Origin: Devosiaceae bacterium
Lineage (GTDB): Bacteria > Pseudomonadota > Alphaproteobacteria > Rhizobiales > Devosiaceae
Length of the DNA stretch: 35,992 nucleotides
Reading direction: 5' to 3'
NCBI GenBank assembly: GCA_021648585.1
Contig: JAKISM010000005.1
Coordinates: 1-35,992, forward strand
Part shown: one piece after another, positions 22,961 through 31,097 of the stretch
How the letters are laid out: every line of letters starts with the position of its first letter
Numbering within the stretch: the first letter of the stretch is position 1
Notes under the pieces: generated by a model
Database searches by the model: none
Seen by the model: the letters and a program-made list of their open reading frames with translations, nothing else
Told to the model about the DNA's origin: nothing
Program-made: the position numbers and the translations under genes

Positions 22961-25214
22961 TTTTGTTCCAATCAATATTTTCTATAGTTTTACATTCAGA
23001 AATACTAGCACGGGCAACTTCTGATAGACCTGCTGTTCCCCTTAAACTATCAAGAACATCGTTAAGTTGCGCAAGATCACGCAATTCTAACTCAATAATT
23101 AATTTATGAAAATCAGGTGAGCTTTGTCGCAAAACCATATTATGGATATTGGCATCACAACCAGCAATTATTGAAGATATTTGCGCTAAAGATCCCGGTT
23201 TATTAAGTGCCAGCAATGAAATTACTAATTTATAACGCCTACCAACAATATTAGCCACGCCCCAGCTAACATCAATCCAAGCACTTTCATTATTTGAAAT
23301 ATTTTCAAGAGCTTCTGAATCTATTGGAAAAATTGTTATTTCCTCATTAGGCATCAATATTCCAACCACCCTATCTCCGGGTAAAACCCCTTGCGCAGAG
23401 ATATTTGATTTTGTGTTGAAATTAACTCTAGAAAGCAGAGCTTCGCCTTTTTTAGATAATTTTTGTCCACTTGGAATACGAAACATAAAATCAATATTGT
23501 CTTTCAAAGGAAACCAGCCATCTTCTTCTTTAGCAAGCGGCGCAGTGATTTTTCGCTTCTTTGTTCGGCGCACGCCTTTTATACTTGCTGCTTGTTTTAT
23601 TATTTCATCAGCTAAAACTAAGCCTTTGCCAATCTCAAAACTAAGTGAAAACCTATCAGTTTTTTCTAGAGCCTTAACCAATTTTTCTATTTCTTCTTCG
23701 CTTAAAACCAGTCTTTCACTTTTTAATATTGATTGTAATATTTGCTCACCCAAAGTTGCAGCGCGTTTTTGCTCTTCATGGCGCACTGAGCGCCTTATTG
23801 CAGCACGAGCTTTACCAGTTGCCGCAATAAATTCCCACGATGCTGGGGGGAAATGATTTTGATCAGTAATTATTTCAACTTCTGCACCACTTTGTAATTT
23901 AGTGGTGAGGGGGACAAGGGAATAATTTACTTTTGCACCAACACAAATATCACCCAATTCTGTGTGCACGGCATAGGCAAAATCAATAGGCGTTGCTCCT
24001 CTTGGTAGGGCTATTAATTTGCCTCGTGGGGTAAAACAAAATACTTGATCTTGAAAAAGTTCTAATTTTGTATCCTCTAAAAATTCTTCACTTAGATTGT
24101 TTTGCGCTAAAGAGGAAATTGTGTTTCTTAGCCAAGAATATGCTCGGCTTTCTTTTTCTAATCTTTGCAGATTTTCTTTTATATCGTCCTTATAAAGCGC
24201 ATGGCCTGCAATGCCATATTCAGCAATTTCGTGCATTTCTTGAGTGCGTATTTGCAACTCAACTCTTTGCCTTGTTGGGCCAACAATAGTTGTATGAATT
24301 GAGCGGTAATCATTATATTTTGGTACAGAAATATAATCCTTAAAACGACCTGGAACTACTTGCCAAGTTGTATGCACAACACCTAGCGTTTTATAACAGT
24401 CCTTTATATTTTCAACTATTACTCTAAAGCCGATTACATCTGAAAGCTGCTCTAAGGAAATTGAATTTCTCTCAATTTTTGAAAATGTTGACCAAGGAGT
24501 TTTTACTCTGGCGCTAACTTTAGCTTTTATATTTTCGCTTGAGAATTTTTTTGCTAGCTCTTTTAGAACATCTTTTATTATAGTGGCGCTCTTTTCTTGC
24601 ATGCTAGAAAGGCGGTCGGTAATTGCATTATAATGCTCTGGTTGCAGGACAGAAAAAGCAATATCTTCTAGCTCTGATCGCATCTCTTGCATACCCATAC
24701 GCCCAGCAAGGGGGGCATAAATATCCATAGTTTCACGAGCAATGCGTTTTCTTTTTTCTATCGGAACAAAATGAATAGTTCGCATATTGTGTAATCTATC
24801 GGCAAGTTTTACTAATAAAACACGCACATCTTGAGACACTGCTAGAAGTAATTTTCTTAGATTTTCAGCTTGTGCTTTTTCTTTTGAAACTAGATTTAGC
24901 CTATCAATTTTTGTTAGACCCTCAACGATCGCGCCTATCTCGTGGCCAAACATTTGATCAATTTCAACCCTTGTAGCATCTGTATCTTCAATAGTATCAT
25001 GCAATAGAGCTACAACAATCGTTGCATCATCTAATTTTAGCTCTGTTAAAATGGCTGCTACTTCTAATGGATGAGCAAAATATGGATCACCTGATGCACG
25101 TTTTTGTGTGCCATGTTTTTGCATGGCATAAACATATGCTTTATTTAGCAATGCCTCATCGGCATTTGGATTATATGCCAAAACAAGTTCAACAAGTTCA
25201 TATTGACGCATCAT
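22938..25214 (-). CDS. rsh: bifunctional (p)ppGpp synthetase/hydrolase (RSH)
   Basis: This 758-residue RelA/SpoT homologue makes and degrades the alarmone (p)ppGpp. The HD hydrolase domain is intact (His48; His72-Asp73 in ALLHDTIEDT; DRLHNMRT). The synthetase domain has VIGFRVIVE, the RFKD substrate loop (VPGRFKDYISVPK) and NDYRSIHTT. TGS (LIALPRGATPIDFAYAVHTE) and a C-terminal ACT domain (LALNKPGSLAQISSIIAG) complete the long form; alphaproteobacteria usually have just this one. I start at ATG 25214 (MMRQYELVE, the family N-terminus); a TTG at 25226 is too close to the AGGAG at about 25228-25232. It lies downstream of rpoZ, separated by a terminator. Confidence 0.95.
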   Translation of the reverse strand: MMRQYELVELVLAYNPNADEALLNKAYVYAMQKHGTQKRASGDPYFAHPLEVAAILTELKLDDATIVVALLHDTIEDTDATRVEIDQMFGHEIGAIVEGLTKIDRLNLVSKEKAQAENLRKLLLAVSQDVRVLLVKLADRLHNMRTIHFVPIEKRKRIARETMDIYAPLAGRMGMQEMRSELEDIAFSVLQPEHYNAITDRLSSMQEKSATIIKDVLKELAKKFSSENIKAKVSARVKTPWSTFSKIERNSISLEQLSDVIGFRVIVENIKDCYKTLGVVHTTWQVVPGRFKDYISVPKYNDYRSIHTTIVGPTRQRVELQIRTQEMHEIAEYGIAGHALYKDDIKENLQRLEKESRAYSWLRNTISSLAQNNLSEEFLEDTKLELFQDQVFCFTPRGKLIALPRGATPIDFAYAVHTELGDICVGAKVNYSLVPLTTKLQSGAEVEIITDQNHFPPASWEFIAATGKARAAIRRSVRHEEQKRAATLGEQILQSILKSERLVLSEEEIEKLVKALEKTDRFSLSFEIGKGLVLADEIIKQAASIKGVRRTKKRKITAPLAKEEDGWFPLKDNIDFMFRIPSGQKLSKKGEALLSRVNFNTKSNISAQGVLPGDRVVGILMPNEEITIFPIDSEALENISNNESAWIDVSWGVANIVGRRYKLVISLLALNKPGSLAQISSIIAGCDANIHNMVLRQSSPDFHKLIIELELRDLAQLNDVLDSLRGTAGLSEVARASISECKTIENIDWNKNEQTTSS

Positions 25215-25256
25215 GGTTTTGAGCAAACTCCTAATGCTAAAGTAATTTTAGCTAAC

Positions 25257-25287
25257 AAAAAGGGTGTCAAGAAATCTTAGACACCCT
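25257..25287 (-). terminator. rho-independent terminator after rpoZ
   Basis: On the minus strand, AGGGTGTC (25287-25280), an 11-base loop, GACACCCT (25268-25261) and a T5 run. An 8-bp perfect stem 34 bases after the rpoZ stop. It would separate rpoZ from rsh, leaving about 43 bases for an rsh promoter or requiring read-through. Confidence 0.8.
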
Positions 25288-25320
25288 AGTTATGACAATA
25301 ATTGATAAGCCGTCAAATGT

Positions 25321-25689
25321 TTAGTCGTCACGCCTATCAGGTGGAGAAAGACTTTCTATGCCACGAAGCAATTCATCTTCACTCATCGAATCAAATGTCA
25401 TTGACTCTTCTTCCGTGCTACCTTCAATAGCTGGAATGACATCAATTTCTGGCTCATCAACCTCAACATGCTTTTGCAAGGAATGAATAAGCTCTTCACG
25501 TAAATCTTCAGGTGAAATAGTGCCGTCACCAATTTCACGTAAGGCAACAACAGGGTTTTTATCATTATTACGTTCTACTGTAATAACAGAGCCAGTGGTA
25601 ATCATTCTTGATCTATGAGCTGCCATTAGCACCAGATCAAAACGATTTTCAATTTTTTCAATACAATCTTCAACGGTGACTCGAGCCAC
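25321..25689 (-). CDS. rpoZ: RNA polymerase omega subunit
   Basis: Omega (122 residues) helps assemble RNA polymerase and in proteobacteria forms part of the ppGpp binding site, which fits its position before rsh. The N-terminus ARVTVEDCIEKIENRFDLVL is diagnostic, followed by AAHRSRMITTGS. I choose GTG 25689: GGAG lies 6 bases upstream and this gives the canonical MARVTVEDC start; the in-frame GTG at 25701 overlaps that site. The C-terminal half after about residue 75 is acidic and variable (EVDEPEIDVIPAIEGSTEEE). Confidence 0.95.
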   Translation of the reverse strand: MARVTVEDCIEKIENRFDLVLMAAHRSRMITTGSVITVERNNDKNPVVALREIGDGTISPEDLREELIHSLQKHVEVDEPEIDVIPAIEGSTEEESMTFDSMSEDELLRGIESLSPPDRRDD

Positions 25690-25838
25690 ATTAATCTCCA
25701 CTTTTTAAGGAATTTTGAAACTCATACACGACCACCTTAAAAAATACAAGCTATTTGGCAAATTTGATAGTATAATTTTATTAGTTTTCTTCTTAATATA
25801 GATATTAGAAGAAACTATTTGGTGAGATTTAAGTAACA

Positions 25839-26507
25839 ATGATTAAAGCGAAAAAAACATTAGCCAAAAATCTTGTAAATCCTGATAAGGATTGCTCAAT
25901 TTGCCCACGTCTAAAAGAATTTCGAGATGATAATCGAGAAAAATTTCCAGATTATTTTAATGCGCCTGTCCCTATATGGGGCGATGAAAAGCCAAAATTA
26001 ATTATTGTTGGGCTTGCACCCGGATTAAAGGGAGCAAACAGAACTGGTCGCCCATTTACTGGTGATTATGCTGGTGATTTATTATTTCAAACATTAGCAA
26101 AAGCTGGGCTTAGTTCTGGTGAATATAAATCAAGGGCGAACGATGGGTTAGAATTAAAAAATGTGATGATTGTAAATGCGGTTCGTTGTGTGCCCCCGCA
26201 AAATAAGCCGATAGGCGCTGAAATTAATTCATGTCGTCCATTTTTAATCGCTGCAATGAAAGATAATCCTAGCGCTAAGGTCTTTCTTGCGCTTGGTCTT
26301 GTGGCGCATAATAGTTTTCTTACAACTATTGGCGCTCGAAAAGTTAACTATAAGTTTGCACATGGGGCAAAACATGTTTTTGAGAACGGCACTATATTAT
26401 TTGATAGCTATCATTGCTCACGTTATAATACCAATACTAATCGTCTAAGCGAAGAAATGTTTGAAGATGTGGTGTTTGCTGCGGCGAAAGAGGCAAAGGC
26501 GTTTTGA
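25839..26507 (+). CDS. uracil-DNA glycosylase, family 5 (UdgB type)
   Basis: This 222-residue Fe-S uracil-DNA glycosylase removes uracil and related deaminated bases from DNA. The four cluster cysteines are visible: Cys19, Cys22 (DCSICPRL), Cys117 (NAVRCVPP) and Cys132 (INSCRPF). Motif A is GLAPGLKGANRTGRPFTGD, lacking the Asp/Glu catalytic residue of other families, and motif 3 is SYHCSRYNTNTNRL; both define family 5 rather than family 4. It is divergent from rpoZ across about 150 bases. A GC-rich hairpin repeat follows at 26531-26598. Confidence 0.92.
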   Translation: MIKAKKTLAKNLVNPDKDCSICPRLKEFRDDNREKFPDYFNAPVPIWGDEKPKLIIVGLAPGLKGANRTGRPFTGDYAGDLLFQTLAKAGLSSGEYKSRANDGLELKNVMIVNAVRCVPPQNKPIGAEINSCRPFLIAAMKDNPSAKVFLALGLVAHNSFLTTIGARKVNYKFAHGAKHVFENGTILFDSYHCSRYNTNTNRLSEEMFEDVVFAAAKEAKAF

Positions 26508-26530
26508 GTTAAAGGGATAGGAATTTTTTA

Positions 26531-26598
26531 ACTCTTGCCCCCACCCAAGACTTATTCCTAACCCCCATCCCAGCCCTCCCCGCAAGGGGGAGGGAAGA
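26531..26598. repeat. GC-rich hairpin repeat (CCCTCCCC/GGGGAGGG family)
   Basis: The core is at 26574-26594. Its left flank, CTTATTCCTAACCCCCATCC, closely matches that of the 19401-19483 copy. It lies between the convergent ends of the uracil-DNA glycosylase gene and smpB and could terminate both. Confidence 0.8.
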
Positions 26599-26603
26599 AG
26601 ACA

Positions 26604-27086
26604 TCAATAATGCGATTTCATTAGGCGGGATTTCTCACGGTTCCAATCACGTTTTTTCTCAACTTCTCGCTTATCATAATTCTTCCTACCCTTAGCTAAG
26701 CCAAGCAAGACTTTTGCAATACCACGTTTGTTGAAATAAAATTTAAGCGGAATAATTGTATTGCCTCCACGCTCGACTTCTTGCACGAGGCGAGAAAGTT
26801 CCTTTTTTGAAACTAATAATTTGCGATGGCGTTTTTCTTGGTGATTAAAGCGATTAGCCTTAACATATTCAGGAATATAGGCATTGATAAGCCATAGCTC
26901 ACCATTTTCTGGTGAAGCATAAGATTCGGTGATTTGCGCCTTGCCAGTGCGAAGCGATTTTACTTCTGTCCCCACTAACATAATACCAGCTTCTAGCGTA
27001 TCAAGAATTTCATAATCATAGCGGGCACGCCGATTATCAGCGATAAGTCCATTATTTATTTCTGATTTCTTTTTTTTTGCTGCCAT
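26604..27086 (-). CDS. smpB: SsrA-binding protein SmpB
   Basis: SmpB (160 residues) binds tmRNA and brings it to stalled ribosomes. Family marks are NRRARYDYEILDTLEAGI, LVGTEVKSLRTGKAQ, YIPEYVKANRFNHQEKRHRK and the basic C-terminal tail KRDWNREKSRLMKSHY. I start at ATG 27086 (MAAKKKK), the usual N-terminus; a longer open frame reaches back into dapA. It follows dapA with 10 bases between, as in many alphaproteobacteria. No tmRNA gene is seen in the window. Confidence 0.95.
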   Translation of the reverse strand: MAAKKKKSEINNGLIADNRRARYDYEILDTLEAGIMLVGTEVKSLRTGKAQITESYASPENGELWLINAYIPEYVKANRFNHQEKRHRKLLVSKKELSRLVQEVERGGNTIIPLKFYFNKRGIAKVLLGLAKGRKNYDKREVEKKRDWNREKSRLMKSHY

Positions 27087-27096
27087 CAGATTTATT

Positions 27097-27972
27097 TTAC
27101 GCAATTCCTGCGTGCTCCATCGCTGCATCAAGCAATTTTTCTGTAGGTTTTGTTAGTTGAACCATTGGCAAGCGCAATTCTGCGCTACAAAGACCAAGCT
27201 TACTTGCAACATATTTTACCCCCGCAGGGCTAGGATCAACGAACAAAGTTTGCATAAGAGGGGTTAATTTATCTTGTATTTCTAAAGCCGTTTTGAAATC
27301 ACCACTTAAACTTGCTGCTTGCAGTTGAGAAAATAATTTTGGTGCAATGTTAGAGATAACCGAAATACAACCATGTCCGCCGTTAGCATTATAGGCTAAT
27401 GCCGTTATATCTTCACCTGAGAGTTGATTGAAACCCTCGCCTAGTGCAATTCGTTGCAAGCTAACACGACCTAAATCTCCAGTTGCATCTTTTACTCCAA
27501 TAATATTGGGGCAGGTAGTTTTTAAGCGAGCCATTGTTTCAATCGAAATATCAACTATTGAGCGTGGCGGAATATTATATAGAATTAGCGGAATTGAAAT
27601 TGCATTAGCTATGGTTGAGAAATGTTGAAACAATCCCTCTTGGCTTGGTTTGTTATAATATGGCGAAACGCAAAGCACGCCATTTGCACCTGCCTGTTGA
27701 GCAAATTTTGCCATTTCAACTGCTTCAGATGTTGAATTTGAGCCAGCACCAGCAATCACAGGCACACGCCCCTTTGTCACATCAATACTCAATTTAACTA
27801 CTCGCCCATGCTCTTCATGGCTAAGAGTAGGCGATTCGCCAGTTGTGCCAACAGGAACAAAACCGTTTATGCCTTCGCTAATTTGCCATTCAATAATTTT
27901 AGCAAGGGATTTTTCATCAATCTCCCCATTTTTGAATGGCGTAATAAGAGCGGAAATAGCACCTTTGAACAT
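27097..27972 (-). CDS. dapA: 4-hydroxy-tetrahydrodipicolinate synthase
   Basis: DapA (291 residues) condenses pyruvate with aspartate semialdehyde in lysine/diaminopimelate synthesis. The Schiff-base lysine is Lys161 (NIIGVKDATGDL), with Tyr132 (LILYNIPPR) and Thr43-Thr44 (VGTTGESPTLSHEEH) completing the active site. The length is normal. It is divergent from slt across a 238-base AT-rich gap (27973-28210) that must hold both promoters; I see no distinctive operator in it. Lysine/DAP supply and peptidoglycan recycling enzymes are thus side by side. Confidence 0.96.
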   Translation of the reverse strand: MFKGAISALITPFKNGEIDEKSLAKIIEWQISEGINGFVPVGTTGESPTLSHEEHGRVVKLSIDVTKGRVPVIAGAGSNSTSEAVEMAKFAQQAGANGVLCVSPYYNKPSQEGLFQHFSTIANAISIPLILYNIPPRSIVDISIETMARLKTTCPNIIGVKDATGDLGRVSLQRIALGEGFNQLSGEDITALAYNANGGHGCISVISNIAPKLFSQLQAASLSGDFKTALEIQDKLTPLMQTLFVDPSPAGVKYVASKLGLCSAELRLPMVQLTKPTEKLLDAAMEHAGIA

Positions 27973-28210
27973 TTTATCCTCGTAAATTTAATTATCCCTT
28001 TTGGGCAATAATCAATATATATGGCTTTTATGTTTAAGAATAAAGCAAAATGATTATTTAGTTCTACAATATAAATGAGCCATGTTTTTGACCAATTCTT
28101 CTGTTTTTCTTTATAAATATAAAAAACAAACTAATTCGATTTAGTGAATAAAATTTTTACTGTTGTTAAGTATGCTTGGGGGCATAGTGGTTTTATTATA
28201 AGGAATACAA

Positions 28211-30268
28211 ATGCCCCCCATTGGAATTAGGTCTTTTAGCTTCTTTTCTTCTTCTCTCAACAAGCTATTTTTTACTTTCATTTTATTATTCAGCATGGCT
28301 TTAATGTCGCCTGTTGCAGCTGAGAAAAATATTGATAGAACAGTTACAAATTCTATTGAGGCGAACGCCAATCCTGTACAATTACCCAATGGTTCAGCAA
28401 GTTTTCGTCGGGCGGTAGCGCTGTTAAACGCTAAAGATTATGTTCAAGCCTATAGTTTGGCTAGAGGCATTAGTTCTGATCTTGAAAGACGCACAATTCA
28501 ATGGGCGGCAATTTATTATGGTAATGGGGCAATAGATTATAATAGCGTGTTACGCTTTCAAAAAGATGCACCAAATTTTGCTAGTTCGGGTATTTATAAA
28601 ACTCGTATGGAGCAATCTTTAGTTAAGGCCAATGTTTCTGGCGGTGAAATAATTTCTCTTTTAGGCGGACAAATGCCCAATATTCTTAATGCGCAAATTG
28701 CGCTAGCTCGCTCTTATGCTAAAGATGGGCAAAGCGCACGAGCTGGTAGAATAATTAAGCAAATTTGGGTCAATAAATCTTTAGCAAAAGATATTGAAGA
28801 AAAAATCAACAAAGAATTTGGCGCATTATTAAATCGTTCTGATCATTGGCAACGAGCACAATATCTCTTGATGAATGATCGTGCTAAGGGCGTTGAGCGC
28901 ATAATGAATAGGCTTTCACCAGCGCAAAAATCATTAGCTCGTGCTAGAATTGCGGTTTCTCGCAAATCAAAAGATGCTCAAAAATTGCTTGATAGAGTTG
29001 ATCCATCAATGCGTAATAATTATGTTTTTCATTTTGCCAATGCACAATTAGCAAGGCGTGCAGGCAGAATATCAGCAGCAGTTGCTCACCTTGATAAAGC
29101 AAAGGGCAATTTTCCTCATTCGTCTAAATTTTGGTATGAGCGACGTTTAATTGTTCGCAAAGCCATTGCACTAAAACAATATAAAACCGCCTATAAAGCG
29201 GCAGCTGGTTATAAAGAAGGTCCTGATGGGCGCTTAGTTGAAGCAAGTTTTCATGCAGGTTGGGTAGCACTTACTTATCTTAATGATGCTAGAACTGCCA
29301 AAGTTCATTTTGAGCGCCAACGCTCTTTATCAACCATTGCTACTTCCGTTACGCAAGCAAATTATTGGCTTGGGCGAACGCTAAAAGCACTTGGCGATAA
29401 TGAAGGATCAAGAGCTGCTTTTAATAGAGCCGCGCAATTTGACAAGGTCTATTATGGGCAGTTAGCTCGTACTGAATTGGGACTAAAACCCGTGATTTTG
29501 CGCCCAATGCCAGCTTGGCGAGGGATTGAGCCTGTTTTTGAACAACGTGAACTGGTAAAAGCTGTGCGTCTATTAGAGAAAAATGCTTCTGGGGTTTTGG
29601 CTGAGCCATTGGTGCGCCGCCTTGCCTATTATTCAAAAGATCCTGGTGAATTATTATTAGCGGCACGTTTGGCACAATCGGTTGATGCGCATAATGTAGC
29701 AATTTCTATCGCAAATCTGGCCAATAGACGCTCTGTTGCATTAGATTTATTTAATTATCCAATGGATGGTATCCCTAAATCTTACAAACTAGCAAATGTT
29801 GATAGAGCCGCTATCTATGCTGTTGCAAGGCAAGAAAGTCTTTTTGATATTGATGCGGTTTCACGATCAGGTGCGCTTGGTTTGATGCAACTCATGCCAG
29901 CAACTGCAAAGGAAACTGCAGGAAAATTGGGCATTAAACATTCACAAGCTAGGCTTTCAACTGATCCTGCATATAATGCTTTGCTTGGCTCGACTTATCT
30001 TGCCTATCAAATGGATAGATATAAAGGCTCTTTGGTTTTGGCTGCGGCGTCTTATAATGCAGGTGGCGGCAATGTGAATAAGTGGCTTAAAGCTTATGGC
30101 GATCCACGCCTAAATAATGTTGATGCGGTGTCTTGGATTGAAACCATTCCATTTGTCGAAACTCGTAAATATGTGCAAAAAGTTATGGCCAATTATATGG
30201 TTTATCGTACAAGGCAGGGCATTACCAAAACCAATATTAAGCAGGCGCTAAGAAAAATCCCTCATTAA
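28211..30268 (+). CDS. slt: soluble lytic murein transglycosylase
   Basis: Slt (685 residues) cleaves peptidoglycan glycan strands to 1,6-anhydromuramyl products in the periplasm. An N-terminal signal (hydrophobic core at about 18-35, cleavage near PVAA-EK) leads to a long helical superhelix (about 60-490) and then the SLT domain: the catalytic Glu542 is in YAVARQESLFDIDAVS, followed by GALGLMQLMPATAKE and AAASYNAGGGNV. AAGGAA lies 6 bases before the ATG. A palindromic repeat follows the gene. Confidence 0.93.
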   Translation: MPPIGIRSFSFFSSSLNKLFFTFILLFSMALMSPVAAEKNIDRTVTNSIEANANPVQLPNGSASFRRAVALLNAKDYVQAYSLARGISSDLERRTIQWAAIYYGNGAIDYNSVLRFQKDAPNFASSGIYKTRMEQSLVKANVSGGEIISLLGGQMPNILNAQIALARSYAKDGQSARAGRIIKQIWVNKSLAKDIEEKINKEFGALLNRSDHWQRAQYLLMNDRAKGVERIMNRLSPAQKSLARARIAVSRKSKDAQKLLDRVDPSMRNNYVFHFANAQLARRAGRISAAVAHLDKAKGNFPHSSKFWYERRLIVRKAIALKQYKTAYKAAAGYKEGPDGRLVEASFHAGWVALTYLNDARTAKVHFERQRSLSTIATSVTQANYWLGRTLKALGDNEGSRAAFNRAAQFDKVYYGQLARTELGLKPVILRPMPAWRGIEPVFEQRELVKAVRLLEKNASGVLAEPLVRRLAYYSKDPGELLLAARLAQSVDAHNVAISIANLANRRSVALDLFNYPMDGIPKSYKLANVDRAAIYAVARQESLFDIDAVSRSGALGLMQLMPATAKETAGKLGIKHSQARLSTDPAYNALLGSTYLAYQMDRYKGSLVLAAASYNAGGGNVNKWLKAYGDPRLNNVDAVSWIETIPFVETRKYVQKVMANYMVYRTRQGITKTNIKQALRKIPH

Positions 30269-30308
30269 ACTTAAGTCATGCTCTTTTGCACTATGATGTA
30301 AGAAACTC

Positions 30309-30447
30309 CGTCTTTGCGAGAAGTCCAGCCTTGTGCCAGTGCAAGGCACATAAAAAATTGCGACGAAGCAATCCAAAATTTAGCATTAATAAAAAACCTA
30401 AGATTTCTGGATTGCCGCGCCCATCAAAAGATGGGCTCGCAATGACA
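30309..30447. repeat. dispersed palindromic repeat after slt
   Basis: The ends CGTCTTTGCGAG and CTCGCAATGACA are nearly complementary; inside are two short hairpins, GCCTTG...CAAGGC and GCCCATC-AAAA-GATGGGC, and the words GACGAAGCAATCC and TGGATTGCC typical of a repeat class widespread in alphaproteobacterial and other genomes. It fills the convergent slt/HHH-protein gap. Confidence 0.7.
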
Positions 30448-30452
30448 TAGAA

Positions 30453-30959
30453 CTATTTTTTCTTTTTAGAACTGCGAGAACTTGGCACTGCGCCTTTATC
30501 TGCACGCTTAGAAAACTCAGTTTCATCGCCCTTTGCAAGTTGCCCTGCTTGTTTCACCCATTTTTCACGATCAATGCGCCCCTTAAATGAAAGATAATTA
30601 TCTATCCATTTAATGGTTTTACGGCTCCAAACAGAGATTTGATCAAAATGATAAATACCAAGTTTATTAAGAGTGGTCTCAATTTTTGGCCCAACGCCTT
30701 TGATACGTTTAAGATCGTCTTTTTTGCCATCACGCGGCCCATCAAGTGCTAGTGGCTTGCCATCAGGGGCGGCATTATCAGGTTTTGCAGTAACTTTTTT
30801 TACTGATGCAGCAACAACTGGTGCTGGTGCAGGCTCTGGCACTGTCTCAGCGCTAGGTTTTTGAAATATGCGTCGCAAGAAATATCCAATGAAACAACCG
30901 ATTAAAAATGCGATAAGAAGTAATAGTGCAACTTCTATTAAGTTTGGAATATTTGTCAT
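30453..30959 (-). CDS. membrane-anchored helix-hairpin-helix protein
   Basis: This is a 168-residue protein with a single N-terminal membrane helix (about 8-28, LLLLIAFLIGCFIGYFLRR), a Pro/Ala-rich linker (30-75) and a C-terminal HHH-type domain (82-142): DDLKRIKGVGPKIETTLNKL, then GIYHFDQISVW and YLSFKGRIDREKWVKQA. The same domain is found in alphaproteobacteria fused to other proteins, such as NuoE or ribosomal protein L21 C-termini; its role is unclear and DNA binding has not been shown as far as I know. The tail is basic (SSRSSKKKK). It is the last of three tightly spaced genes. Confidence 0.82.
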   Translation of the reverse strand: MTNIPNLIEVALLLLIAFLIGCFIGYFLRRIFQKPSAETVPEPAPAPVVAASVKKVTAKPDNAAPDGKPLALDGPRDGKKDDLKRIKGVGPKIETTLNKLGIYHFDQISVWSRKTIKWIDNYLSFKGRIDREKWVKQAGQLAKGDETEFSKRADKGAVPSSRSSKKKK

Positions 30960-30975
30960 TTTCTAAATCTCACTT

Positions 30976-31080
30976 TCATTCACTTGAGAGCGTGAGCCAG
31001 CCGGTCACCACACCAATTAAAAGCGCTATTAGCAAAAATAGCCAATATTGCCCCACTAAATATGTAATTGCATCAATCAT
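30976..31080 (-). CDS. 34-residue single-helix membrane protein
   Basis: This short frame, MIDAITYLVGQYWLFLLIAL, continues through LIGVVTGWLTLSSE to a TGA at 30976-30978. It has a strong GGGAG 7 bases before its ATG, one predicted helix (about 11-30) and lies 17 bases after the OmpA/BON stop and 16 before the HHH protein start. Its helix (LLIALLIGVVTGWLT) resembles the HHH protein's anchor (LLIAFLIGCFIGYFL), including a G-x3-G spacing. The function is unknown. The ribosome binding site, spacing and similarity make it a likely real gene. Confidence 0.72.
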   Translation of the reverse strand: MIDAITYLVGQYWLFLLIALLIGVVTGWLTLSSE

Positions 31081-31097
31081 AAATATCTCCCTTTAAC

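Noticed and set aside
28141..28389. minus-strand frame overlapping the slt start
   Set aside because: It is antisense to the slt signal peptide, and slt has a good ribosome binding site and full domain content.
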